From Cephalopachus bancanus (taxonomy: Eukaryota > Chordata > Mammalia > Primates > Tarsiidae), in assembly GCA_027257055.1 (NCBI GenBank), contig JAPVLO010000044.1:310001-374000 (forward strand): a DNA stretch of 64,000 bases, read 5' to 3'. The position numbers and the translations under genes are program-made. The notes under the pieces were generated by a model. The model had not been told where the DNA came from and searched no databases. It was given only the letters and a program-made list of their open reading frames with translations. Below, one piece after another: positions 46,589 through 60,350 of this stretch (the first letter of the stretch is position 1; every line of letters begins with the position of its first letter).

Positions 46589-47142
46589 TTAGCAATTTCT
46601 TTTATTTTTATTTTTTATTTAAAAGATGTGGGGTACAATTCAGGGTTAGGTATTAAATGTCGATTATGCAGTTACCCTTGTTGATAAGGTGTGCCCCTCT
46701 CTCCTTTAGCAGTTTCCCTCAACTGCCAATCTCACCTCCCCTTCCCCTGGCAGTTTCCCACTACAGCCAATCCCTTTCTACAGTATTATGATAATTGTTC
46801 AACTTCCACTTATGAGTGAGACCATATGGTACTCTGTTCTTTGTTTCTGTGATAGATCACTGAGTATAATCGACTCTAAATCCATCCAAGATGCTGCAAA
46901 GTTCATATGTTTGTCCTTCTTTATGGCTGCATAATATTCCATTGTGTATGTGTACCACATTTTTAAAATCCATATGTACCACATTTTTAAAATCCATATG
47001 TACCACATTTTTAAAATCCAGTCTAGCTTCGATGGGCGGCATGGTTGGTTCCATGTTTCTGCTATTGTGAATAGAACTGCAACAAACATACGTGTGCAGG
47101 TATCTTTTTTGAAGAATGATTTGAGTTCCTTAGAAATTTCTT
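46589..47142 (-). mobile_element. 5'-truncated L1 with in-frame 24-bp triplication in ORF2
   Basis: TTAGCAATTTCTT (46589-46601) and TTAGAAATTTCTT (47130-47142) flank an antisense L1. The ORF2 C-terminal region is open on the minus strand (about 47149-46799) and keeps the family motif TMEYYAAIKKD. Just before it the 8-residue unit MWYIWILK is repeated, coded by three 24-bp units at 46952-47023. Too short to encode a functional enzyme. Confidence 0.92.
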
Positions 47143-47862
47143 CAAGCATCTCACAGTATAAGTCAAGAGTGTAATGTCAGTGCATAACTAGGTGAAGACT
47201 ACTTTATTGGTGGGCAGTAAAATCTAATTTATCACTCAGCCTGAAGTTGTTATTTGACTTTTCAGAAGACTATTTCTCCTAACCCTTAAGCTCACATTAA
47301 TATCTTGAAATGATATTAACAAACATACTTGGAATGGACATAAGCCCTGCCATTTTAATAATTACCTTAAATACAGATGATCTAAATATACCAATTAAAA
47401 GATAAAGATGGACAGAATGAATTTTTAAAGTATCATCTAAATGTTGTCAATGAGAAATTCATTTCAAATGCTTAATACTAGTAAAATTTTGAAACACCAA
47501 AAAAGTCTGAAAAACTTATACTTTCCTCAAGTCAATAAAAATCAGTCCAATGCATTTGTAAAGGAATCTGGCACATTGTTAATTAAAATCTAAAATCCCA
47601 AACAAAAACAAATAAGCACTGACTAGTATTAAAATGACTGTTTCTCAGCAACTTACAGATAAAGTGTGTTCACAAAGTTAGTATTTTAGATCAAATTATG
47701 GTCTTTTTTCTACTTACATGGCTTAAAAACTTTAGTATATTCAATCATATCAGCTCTGTAATTGGTACAGTTCAGTTACTGAGACAAAGGTTTGAAAATG
47801 TTGTTTTGAACAGAAAACTCACTCCTTTATTGCTGTAGGACCATTGGAACACTGCTATCATT
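47143..47862. other. No gene seen
   Basis: A+T-rich DNA upstream of the retrocopy. No promoter for the ATIC copy is apparent. Confidence 0.4.
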
Positions 47863-47876
47863 GAAACAAGACTTCA
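47863..47876. repeat. Target-site duplication, left copy (ATIC retrocopy)
   Basis: GAAACAAGACTTCA, identical to 50110-50123. It is preceded by TT, giving TT/GAAA, close to the L1 endonuclease consensus TT/AAAA. Confidence 0.95.
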
Positions 47877-50109
<2,233 letters not shown>

Positions 50110-50123
50110 GAAACAAGACTTCA
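50110..50123. repeat. Target-site duplication, right copy (ATIC retrocopy)
   Basis: GAAACAAGACTTCA directly after the A-rich tail; identical to 47863-47876. Confidence 0.95.
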
Positions 50124-51224
50124 ATAATCTAGAGAAAGGAAAATTATGTTTTTTAACTAAGAAAGAGATAAACTAAAGTTAACTAGAGCTCAGATCTGCT
50201 GGTATATAATGAAATACTTTGATCATTTTATCACTACTCTACTATAAAAAAAAATTTAAATATTATATTTCCTCTCTCTCTTCCAGGAATTTTGCAACAC
50301 TTGAATAAAGCCAAGGAGTCAACATTCTATTACTTAGTAAAACAAACAGAAATAACTTTTTGATAAATTTCAAGAAGTTTGCATAATCCTAAGACCAGGT
50401 TAAAGTGCACATACAAAAAAAATCAGTCTCAAATTGGAATATAAACATATAATTCTGAATAATATATTCGCAAATATAACATTTTGAGCTCAAATCAGGG
50501 AAAAGAAAATCTCTTAGCATGAATTGCTATATGTGAGTATCTCTAATAATTTATAGCTTAACACAGCTTGATGAAAAGTTTCCTAAAAGTTGGAGTTAGC
50601 AAAATATTTTATTCCATTGTGTAAGAGAAATAGTGTGAATAGTTAGATATTCTGAATAATGAAATATAATCCTGTCTGCTAAATGCTTTTCTGCTTTTTT
50701 TTATTGCTGCAGTAAATTATAGGCAACTTTATGAGGAGATTCTTGATTTATTTTTTTAAAAAGATATTAGCAATAAAGCTAATATTATTTATTAATTCTA
50801 ACAGATTTCTTCCATAAATAGTCCATAAATATTAACATATTTGATGGATGGTAAAGATCTGATGGAAATGAAAAACACATTATGTGTGATGTATGGTGAC
50901 GATTTGACAAAATCCTTTTTTATGTTGTTTATTCTTTATTGTTTTTGAGAGCAAAAAGTACAATTAGTTAATACCTCATCTCAACGGAAGAAAAAGATAT
51001 AGTATTAATGTAGTAAACTTTAGATTTTCCACTAGAAGTAAATATATCATTATTTCTAGAAGTTTCTGGTTTATTTTTTGAGTTTTTTTCTAAATCCAAA
51101 TTTACTAATTTTTTTTCTTTAATTAGCTGCTAGAAATTTTCAGTAGAATCAAAATTTCTACTATTAACCAAGAGTAATAACCAGTGTCACACAGCTTGTT
51201 GCTAGGTATTTGAAAACGAGAGCC
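50124..51224. other. No gene seen; very A+T-rich
   Basis: 1.1 kb of A+T-rich DNA with no gene, RNA gene or assigned repeat. Confidence 0.4.
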
Positions 51225-51492
51225 TGGGCTACGCAGCTCAAGAGCCTTTAACAGCTTGAGCGCAGGAGTTTGAGACCAACATAGTGAGATCTTGTCTCTA
51301 CAAAAAATTAAGAAATTACTTGGGCATGGTGGCGCATATCTACAGTCCCAGCTACTTGGCAGACTGAGGAGGGTGGATCACTTGAGCTCAGGAGATCAAG
51401 GCTGCTGTGAGCACTGTGAGTGTTTCACTGCATTCCAGTCTGGGCTACAGAGTAAGATCCTGACTCACTGTCCTCCAAAAAGAAACAAAAGA
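51225..51492 (+). mobile_element. Old Alu (AluJ-like), diverged
   Basis: 'caggagtttgagaccaacat', 'agtgagatcttgtctctaca', 'tgggcatggtggcgcatatc', 'aggagggtggatcacttgag', 'ctcaggagatcaaggctgct' match the old AluJ pattern, not the younger family in this window. Its 5' part is decayed. Confidence 0.85.
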
Positions 51493-52097
51493 AAATGAGA
51501 TAGACCTAAGATTTCCATCTTTAAAGAAGACTTCCATAGCATACAATTATTAATTGAATGTTCATTGTGGCAGTAGGCAGAGGGAGAGAAAGAGAGAAGA
51601 AAGGACAGAGGGAAGGAGGGAGGGAGACAGAAAGAGAGGGAGGGAGGGAGGGGTGGAGAGAAAGAGAGAGAGAGAAACAGAGAGAGAAAAATAGAAACTG
51701 AGAGAGGCTGAAAAAGTAGAAAACATGATCTCATCCCACATGGAGAATAATAGAGTGAAATAATGGATGTAGAAACCCAGGTGGCAGGTAACGTTAGTTT
51801 TAAAATTTTTTTTTAGTAGCTAATCTTATTTTTACATATAGTCTAGAAATTTTAAAATTTAAAAGTCTACTAACAAGTTAAACTTCGGTGGTGACTTCCT
51901 CTTTAAAGGAGTCCTCCCCTAATTTCAACATGCATATGGAAAAGGTACATGACAGGAAGCCCATCTGTGTGTTCCCCGTGAATGAAAAATATGTGGATCT
52001 TGAGAATGTATATAATTATTTCTTGACGTCATCTGTACACCTAGAACTTGTGCCAAGAGCCTATACCCCAAACCTGTGTGGTAGGTGCTATTACAAT
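51493..52097. repeat. Purine-rich GGGA/GAGA tract at 51575-51710; otherwise nothing
   Basis: 51575-51710 is nearly all purine with GGGA and GAGA units, and its reverse strand gives a serine/leucine-rich artefact frame. The flanks hold no recognised gene. Confidence 0.85.
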
Positions 52098-53261
<1,164 letters not shown>

Positions 53262-53400
53262 TTTTAGCAATCATACAAAGTTAAGTGTTATTAACCCAGT
53301 ATTGGATGAAGGACATGTCTCAGAGAAGTTAAGAAACTTGTCCCTAACCATGTAGTTTGTAAGTGGCAGAGCTGGGATTTAATTCTAAACATCACTGACC
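53262..53400 (-). repeat. MIR SINE fragment
   Basis: Antisense MIR order: 'cagagaagttaagaaacttg', 'taagtggcagagctgggatt', 'taattctaa'. Confidence 0.6.
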
Positions 53401-53499
53401 ATATATGGCTTTGACTTTGTCACAATTCTCTGTTCCTTTTCTCCTTCCTCTTTTAATATCTAGGGAAATTAAAGAAAGAAAAAATATCTAGTCTTATAT

Positions 53500-54540
53500 T
53501 CACCATCTCTGGTGCTTTTTATTTCGTCTTGTATATCCAAGCTTTTACGAGGATCATGCCCATTCAGTCTGAAGAATATTCTTTAGTATTTCCTGTAGTG
53601 CAAGTTTGTTGCTGACAAACTCTCTCAGCTTCTATTTATATGACAGTGTCTTTATTTCATCCGAATTTTAAAAGGGTATGTTTTGTTGCATATAAAATTC
53701 TAGTTTGACAGTGTTTTTCTTTCAGCATTTTGAAGATGTTATACTATTGTTTTCTGGCTACATTGTTTTTTCATAAGAAGTTGGCTAACATTATTATTTC
53801 TTTCAATGCAATGTGTCATTTTCTTTTAGCTGATGCAGGGAATTCATTTTCAAAAATGTTTTATTTTCAGGAGTTTGAGTATGATTTGCCTAGTTGTGGT
53901 TTCTCTATTTATCCTGCACAGAGTCTGTTGAGCTTCTTAGATTTGTTTTTCATGAAATTTGGGGAAATTTACACCCTTCTTTTAAAAATATTTTTCTGTC
54001 TCATTCTCAATATCTCCTCTTTTTCTGGTACCCAATCATCATATGTCACACCACAGTTTGCTATTGCTCCATAGGTGACTGAGGTGCTATTAATTTTTAA
54101 AATATGGTATCTTCTTATTGAATTATTGCATTTGCTATTATTTAAAGGTCAGTGTTCATTTATTCTATTTTCTCTATTGTCCAGCCCATCTGGTAAATTT
54201 TTAATTTCAGATATTATAGTTTTTAGTTATAGAATTTTCATTTAGCCTTATAGTGTCTATCCCCTCTATTTATTTAGTAAGACTATATTTTCATTTGAGT
54301 CTTTGGACATCTTTATATTGGACATCTTTATATATTTATGAGTCCAAAGTAGCTGATTTAAAGTCTTTGTCTGCTATTCTAACATCTGAGCCATCTCAGT
54401 GTGTGTTTCTATTGATGACTTTCTTTTTAATTATGGTTCACACTTTCTTGTTTCTTCACGTGTCTAATATGTTTTTAAATTATATACTGGACAAGGTAAA
54501 TAATATATTTAGGGAGTTTGAATATGTTGTCATCCTTTAA
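53500..54540 (-). repeat. Old L1/HAL1-like fragment, antisense
   Basis: 'cccattcagtctgaagaata', 'gtatttcctgtagtgcaagt', 'tgctgacaaactctctcagc', 'cagcattttgaagatgttat', 'ctgttgagcttcttagattt' and 'cagcccatctggtaaatttt' are in the order of a common old L1-derived repeat. The frames at 53730-54540 are within it. GGACATCTTTATAT is tandemly repeated at about 54305-54333. Confidence 0.55.
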
Positions 54541-54556
54541 AGACTGTTGAGTTGTA

Positions 54557-54630
54557 CGATGACCACTTGTATACCTAATCCTGAATTGTACCTCACATCT
54601 TTAAAATAAAAGAAAAAATTAAAAAAGAAA
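54557..54630 (+). mobile_element. Very short L1 3' end, sense
   Basis: 'gtatacctaatcctgaattg', 'tacctcacatctttaaaat' followed by an A-rich tail is the sense version of the lineage-type L1 3' terminus; only about 50 bp plus tail. Confidence 0.7.
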
Positions 54631-55359
54631 ACCATTGAGTTTTATCCTGGAAATTAACTTACTGTGTGATCTGGTGCATCTCCGTTTCACTCTCAATGCT
54701 GTAGTAATTATTCTCTGGTAGGCTTGTGAAATCATGCCTTGTTCGGTGTACTCATCCAGAATTTGACCAAGCACACAGAGTTTCTCCATACAAACTTCTG
54801 GTCCCCCTCTCTTTGTGAAGGAACTTCCTCTCCAGAACTCTGTCCTGCAAGTGCTGGCTGCTTCATCAGTTTCAAATTCTAGTTTCTGTCTCTTTGTCTT
54901 AGTGAGATCATCACGTTTCACCTGAGCTTCCCCTCCTGTCTCATGATTAGAAAACTGTGCATACAGAAAGCACAGTAACCATGGGACTCACCTCATATAG
55001 ATCCCTTCTTTGTATGATGCATATTGCCCAATGTTTAGACATAGTTGTCTTACATATTTTATTCAGTTTTACAGCAATATTTGGTGAGAGGGTAAGCCCC
55101 ATACCAGTTATTCCATCCTTAATAATAACAGAAATCTCTTTCCTTTTTTCTTCTCCTTCTTTGTCTCTGCTATTTATCTCTTGGCCCTCTTGAGTTTCCC
55201 TCTTATTCAAAAAGAATGATGTTGCCTGATTTTCTATCATCTTTTCTACTTTCTAAGATATTGCATGGTTCCATTTCCACCTTCTAGTGCCTCTGTTGGT
55301 GACATCTCCACTGCTCTGATTTATTTAACATTGATCAAATCAAAGCATATTGGGTTTTT
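54631..55359. other. No gene seen
   Basis: Frames near 54619-54921 and 54947-55240 have no family resemblance beyond old-repeat-like text. Confidence 0.35.
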
Positions 55360-55690
55360 AGGGGATCCAGACACTGTGCTGAATGGTGGAGACACTGAGA
55401 TAAATCACAACATCTGCCTTCAAAGTGTTCATGGTCTAGTGAAAGTGAGGCACAGAAATAACTAAAACAGGGTGACATAATTGTGATCACAGAAACAGAT
55501 AAAAAATGTTATAGAAGAAACTAACCGTGATAGAAATGAACCAGAGACCTCTTCATAGACAAGGAAGTGTTGGAAAATAGTCATGCAGGAGTGGTGGGAG
55601 ATAAGCAAGAGATAGGAAAGATACCCCAGGCAGAGAACATCATGTGCAAAAGTACAGCGACATAACAAAGCATATTGTGGCAGAGCAGCC
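55360..55690 (-). repeat. L2 LINE fragment, antisense
   Basis: 'ccagacactgtgctgaatgg', 'gccttcaaagtgttcatggt', 'ctagtgaaagtgaggcac' and 'ccaggcagagaacatcatgt' match antisense L2. Confidence 0.55.
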
Positions 55691-55928
55691 ATAGTTAGTC
55701 ACTGGGTTTTATGTCTTGTATGGAAGATGATGGGTTATTAGATTGGAAAGACAAACTTAGCCTCATTTTGAAAGACCTTTACACATAGCTCTTAGTCCAA
55801 TCATGTAAACGTGAAGACTTTTTCCTTCTGCTCTAATGGTATGTTTTAGATTAACCATAATTTCTTTCTCTATCCCATGTTGGAGTTTTTTTTTTTTTTT
55901 TTAAGTCTGCTAGCATTGCTTCAGTATT
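55691..55928. other. No gene seen; T-run
   Basis: A T-run lies at about 55888-55903. Confidence 0.4.
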
Positions 55929-56249
55929 AAAATTTGTCAGTTGAGCTGGGCTCGGTGGCTCAGCTTGTAATCCCGCGCCTTTGGGAGGCTGAGGTGAGTG
56001 GATTGCCTGAGCCCGCGGGTTCGAGACCTGCCTGGGCAGCAAGACCTCATCTTTACAATAAATCAAAAAATCAGCCGAGCGTGGTAGCGCATGCCTGTAA
56101 TTCTGGCTACTTGGAAGGCTGAGGCGGAAGGATCGCCGGAGCCCAGTGGGTCAAGGCTGTGGTGGCCGGGAGCGGCCACTGCATTCCAGTCTGGGTGACA
56201 GAGTGAGACTCCAACTCAAAAAAAAATAAAAATAAAAATTTGTCAGTTG
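55929..56249 (+). mobile_element. Full-length dimeric Alu-like SINE with perfect 15-bp target duplication
   Basis: AAAATTTGTCAGTTG at 55929-55943 and 56235-56249 bracket a SINE with 'gctcggtggctcagcttgta', 'tgagcccgcgggttcgagac', an 'aataaatcaaaaaatcagcc' linker and 'ggccgggagcggccactgca'. Confidence 0.96.
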
Positions 56250-56259
56250 TAAATTATAT

Positions 56260-57340
56260 ACATGGAAAAAATATATTTTGATCCACATCTCACATCATAC
56301 AAAAAATTAATTCCATGTAGATTGCAGACTTAAGTATGAAAGGCAACATTATAAAGCTTTAGAAGAAAACAGAGTATCTGTGATCTAGATAAAGGTTTCT
56401 TAAACAGAACATAAAAATTGCTAGACATGAAAGAAAAGCAATTGGTAAATCAGAGTATATTAAAAGTGATAATGTTCATCCATCAAAGACACAATAAAGT
56501 GAAAAAGCAGCCCCCTAAACATGTATATCCACAAGATTCATATAAATATACACTTAAGACTCCTACAAGTCAATATGGAAGAGAAAAAGAATCTAATAGA
56601 AAATAAGCAAAACACTTGAACAGATAATTCATGAAAGAGGGTATGAACATATGAAAAATATTGCATTTCACTAGTCTTCCAGGAATAACAATGCAACAAC
56701 ACATACACACCAGTTAGATGGCAAAAATCGAAAAGACAAAAAATGCCAAGAGTTTATAAAGCCATAGATCAACTGGAGCATTGCTAGTTAGAGTGTAAAT
56801 GAATACAATCACTTTGGAAAACAATTGTGCAATATCTACTAAAGCTGGACTTACATATATCCCATGAGGAGTTCCAGTGGTGCAATGGGTTAGTGTGCTG
56901 TACTTCTATGACACGTGTCCCATGACACAGATGTTCCACTCCCAGATATACAGTCAAGAGAAATTTATACATGTGACTCATACTGAGGACATGCACTAAA
57001 TTGTTTATTGGAGCACTATTTGTAACAGTCAAAAGGTGGAGACTTCTCAAATGCTTATCCCCAGTAGCATAGATAAATAGTGGTATAGTCATACAATGAG
57101 ATACTGTGTATTGAGTATGAATAATCTACAATCACATGCAATATGAATGAATCTCAGAATCATAAGAATGAAAATAAGGCATCACACAAAAGTACATACT
57201 GTTGAATCCATAACACAAAACAGGCAAAATAAATCCATAATGCTGGATGCAAAGGGTGGTTACCTTTGGGGGAGTGACTAAAAAAAAAAACCATGAAGTG
57301 GGAGGATGGTGCATTCTGAGGTGTTGATTTTGGTCTAATT
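56260..57340 (+). repeat. Old L1 fragment (ORF2 C-terminal/3' region), sense
   Basis: 'atgaaaggcaacattataaa', 'agatggcaaaaatcgaaaag', 'ttggaaaacaattgtgcaat', 'tccactcccagatatacagt' and 'aaatagtggtatagtcatac' follow ORF2 3' text of older L1s. All frames are broken. A 50-bp tRNA-like insertion lies at 56868-56917. Confidence 0.65.
56868..56917 (+). mobile_element. 50-bp insertion resembling the 5' half of tRNA-Ile(UAU), tailless, with 8-bp target duplication
   Basis: TCCCATGA at 56860-56867 and 56918-56925 brackets the insert exactly, and deleting the insert plus one copy restores normal L1 text. The insert keeps tRNA order: CCAGTGGTGCAATGGGTTAG (acceptor end, D-arm and A box), then GTACTTCTATGAC, where TAT sits at the anticodon position of tRNA-Ile(UAU). 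Most differences from that tRNA are C-to-T. No T-arm and no A-tail follow. Confidence 0.8.
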
Positions 57341-57417
57341 TTTAAAATCTGGGTGCTGGTTAGACAGATGTATTCAGTTTGTAGTAAGCTTATTGAGTTG
57401 TATACCTATGATTTGGG

Positions 57418-57480
57418 TGTATATATGTGTGTGTATATATCATCTATCTTTCTATCTATCTAAATTTATCTATATATCGC
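57418..57480. repeat. AT-rich TATG/TATC simple repeat
   Basis: ATATATGTGTGTGTATATAT followed by ATCT units. Confidence 0.9.
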
Positions 57481-57989
57481 ACTTTAAAAAAAATTGGCTA
57501 GTGGCAGAGCTAGCAAAGATCAGTCCCTTTATTACTGCTGATTGAATTGAGCTGAATGAGAATTTTATGGTTATGATTGCTCTTCTGTCTTGAGTGAATG
57601 ATCCAGTTTATATTTTCTATAGTCCTTGTAAGTACCATTTTAAGGCCCAAAGTGGCTTGCAGTGGGTTTGGCATCTGTCCCAGCATCTTTCTTCAAGTGG
57701 AAGGTGTATCTGAATTGCCAGCAAACACACCTCAGAAACAAGATTGTTCTTTGGCTAAGGCCAATGAGCTTCAGAGCTGCTCAGCTCTGCACGGAGCTTA
57801 GAGAGCTGTCATATGGAGGAGAACTGGCTTGCATCTCCCCTCTGAAAATGTTTTTATCTTTAGAAGGGTCCAAAGCTTCCCTCAAGAGCCCCAGAGAAGT
57901 CAACTCTAGTTGCTGCCTCTCTTGCAGCTTTTGTAAGCTCTGGCGTCAAGTTTTTTTTTTTTCCCCTTTATTTCCTCTGCATCTGCCAT

Positions 57990-58410
57990 TACTAAATCAT
58001 AGGGCTTTATACTCATTTCACTTCTTTGGGGCATTGCTCCTTCATCTTTTAAGGCTCAGTTCATTTGCTCGCTCCTTGATGCAGCCTTCCCTTAACACCC
58101 CCTACGTGCCCAAGCATAGCACTCTTTCTATATGCTCCTATTTTACATTGCATAAATATCCATTTCAGCTTTATTATTATACGCAAATTGTTGTCAGGAG
58201 GTCCATGCTTCTCCTAAATTGTGAGCATATGGAGGGCTAGACTAGAATCTTTTTGCCTTTATATCCTTATAGCCTTGGCCTTTACCTCAGTAAACGTTTG
58301 CAAGCATCAGAGGCATAAAACTTGACTATGTTGTTTATAACTGGTATGCTTGCAATATTTGGAGCAGTGCAGGGCACAGAGTAGGTGCTCAATGAGTTAT
58401 TGAATGAGTG
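57990..58410 (+). repeat. L2 LINE 3' end
   Basis: 'aaggctcagttcatttgctc', 'tgatgcagccttcccttaac', 'attgtgagcatatggagggc', 'cagagtaggtgctcaatgag', 'ttattgaatgag' reproduce the L2 3' end in order. The 192-codon frame at 57662-58240 overlaps it and is not a gene. Confidence 0.65.
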
Positions 58411-59114
58411 TAACCAAGCTTTGAAAGAGGCGCAATGTCTGCCATTCATCTTGTACTGGGTAAGCTTTTCTCAAAGTGTTTATTTTTTTGCATACAATTC
58501 TATCATCAAATGTATTTGGCAAGTGCCTCAATGTATACTTCCCTCTTGGAGATGAACTGCATATGTTAGCATACCAAAGGCTCTGAGAAGTCCTGTAGTA
58601 AAGTACTTTTGAACTTGACATTTCTCAAATTCCTTAATTCAATAAGATTTTCATTATACAACAGCTATGAAAATCCTGAGGAATTATTATTCCACAGAAC
58701 ACAATTTGAGGCATGCTTCCCTAAGTTTATTTAGACTTTCTGATAATTTACTTTGAGCCATCTTTTTAGTGCCATTGTATATGATTTTATAGGCTGTTCT
58801 GTACACAGTTTCAGAAGACATCATTCATGGTACAACCTACACCATAAGTAGTAGTCCTGATTTTGTACCACATATCCTGTTTTCCAAGTAAACTGTAATT
58901 CTTCTGAAAGCAGGAAATCTCTTTTCTCCTATTCCTAGTAGCAAGAAGTGCTTTCTTTGCACAATGTGTATGCTCCTTTTGGACTTATTTAAACTATGAT
59001 GGCTTCTCCAGTATGCTAGAACAGATGAAATTGTCAAGGAGGCAGCTATTTTTGTCTTTTTTGTACTTCTCTTATCTATGCCTGTCTTCCAGTCCACTGC
59101 ATGAAACTTCCTAT
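58411..59114. other. No gene seen
   Basis: I recognise no gene or repeat family. Confidence 0.35.
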
Positions 59115-59468
59115 AATATTGCTATGGTCTTAAAGCTTGTGTCTCCCCAAATTTAATGTTGCCATTTTAACCCCCAAGGCGATGGTATTAGGAGGTGAAA
59201 CCTTCAGAAGGTAATTACATCTTGAGAGTGAGAAGAGCCCTCATGAATGAGAGTAATGTCCTTATTCAAGAGACCCGGAAAGATATCTTGGCTTTCCTAT
59301 GTGAGGTTACAGTGAGAGACAGCCTTCTTTGAGGAATGGTCCTTCACCAAACACTTGATCTTGGAATTCCAGCTTTCAGGGCTGTGAGAAATAAATTTCT
59401 ATTTTTCATAGACCACCCAGTTTATGGCATTTTATTTTATAGCGGTCCAAAAAGACTAAGACAAATAC
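59115..59468 (+). mobile_element. Solo MaLR-type LTR (MLT1/MST-like) with 5-bp target duplication
   Basis: The LTR (59120-59463) begins TGCTATGGTCTTAAAG and ends AGACTAAGACA, giving TG...CA termini. Internal order: 'cccccaaggcgatggtatta', 'ggaggtgaaaccttcagaag', 'gagccctcatgaatgagagt', 'ttgatcttggaattccagct', 'ctgtgagaaataaatttcta', 'ccacccagtttatggcattt'. AATAAA is present as polyadenylation signal. Flanks AATAT and AATAC fit a 5-bp duplication. No internal retroviral sequence is left. Confidence 0.75.
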
Positions 59469-60154
59469 CTGCTCCTTTCCACCAGCAATTAAAAGAAATT
59501 TTTGCATCAGCTATTTATACATTGGTTTGAATGGACTCCTTTCTCCTAGAGACATTTGTATCTTAAGCACTATCTTCTATTATGGAAATAAAACTTCTGC
59601 TAAACCAAAGCATTGATGAGTTGGGGATGGGAGGCAATTTGGGGCAGTGACTTCCACTTGGTCAACACAAACTAATTGCCAGTTTCACCTGTGATTAGGC
59701 CTAGCCCTGTAGAGGATATCTATTGTTTTTGTGGTTCTGTCTAACTTTACCCTTCTTCTGTAAGTGTACCCAGATCTTCATTCCTCCACTTTCAGCTCAG
59801 ATGCTTGGAAAGAGCTCTTGCCTAGTCATGGATGCAGTACATGCAGTCCACAATAAGATCCTTCTGGTCATAGCAATTGGTTCAGGGATGGCATTTGATT
59901 TAATCAAAGTCAGTGGAAAAAATTATCAAAGCCAGTAGACATCAGAATGTCGAGAGAGTCATGGGTCCCTAGCATTAAATCAGAGAGGATGAAGGGTCTA
60001 GAACAACTGGCATCATTTTGCTGCTATGAGGAACTAAAGGATAAAACCAACACAGACGAGATTCAGTTGAAAGACAGAAACTGAGTCCCCATGATACATT
60101 TTCCTTTTGCCTGCTCTTCAAATATTTCAGGAGGAAAGTTTGAGCAGAATATCT
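59469..60154. other. No gene seen
   Basis: I recognise no gene or repeat family. Confidence 0.35.
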
Positions 60155-60350
60155 AAGACAGTGTTTTCCAAACAGTGAGTTAAGCCCTATTAGTGAGTTG
60201 CAAAAATAAATCCAATGGGTCATCACTAGCATTTAATAAATGATGCAGAAGGGAAAGAATAACTGGGTTACAATGAAATGTGTTGTTATTGGGGATCAAA
60301 AAATATTTCAAAGTCAGTGCTAGTAAGTGATAAATTTCGGTAGCCTCTTC
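60155..60350. repeat. Possible hAT-type MITE remnant
   Basis: 'cagtgttttccaaacagtga', 'gtgagttgcaaaaataaat', 'gtgttgttattggggatcaa', 'atatttcaaagtcagtgct' resemble an old nonautonomous hAT element. The right end is not clear. Confidence 0.38.

Noticed and set aside
46799..47149. Intact L1 ORF2
   Set aside because: Only the C-terminal end of ORF2 remains; the copy is 5'-truncated.
56868..56917. Functional tRNA gene
   Set aside because: Only the 5' half is present; there is no T-arm, B box or acceptor 3' side.
57662..58240. 192-codon open frame on the plus strand
   Set aside because: It runs across a T-run and an L2 fragment, has no domain resemblance, and overlaps other open frames.
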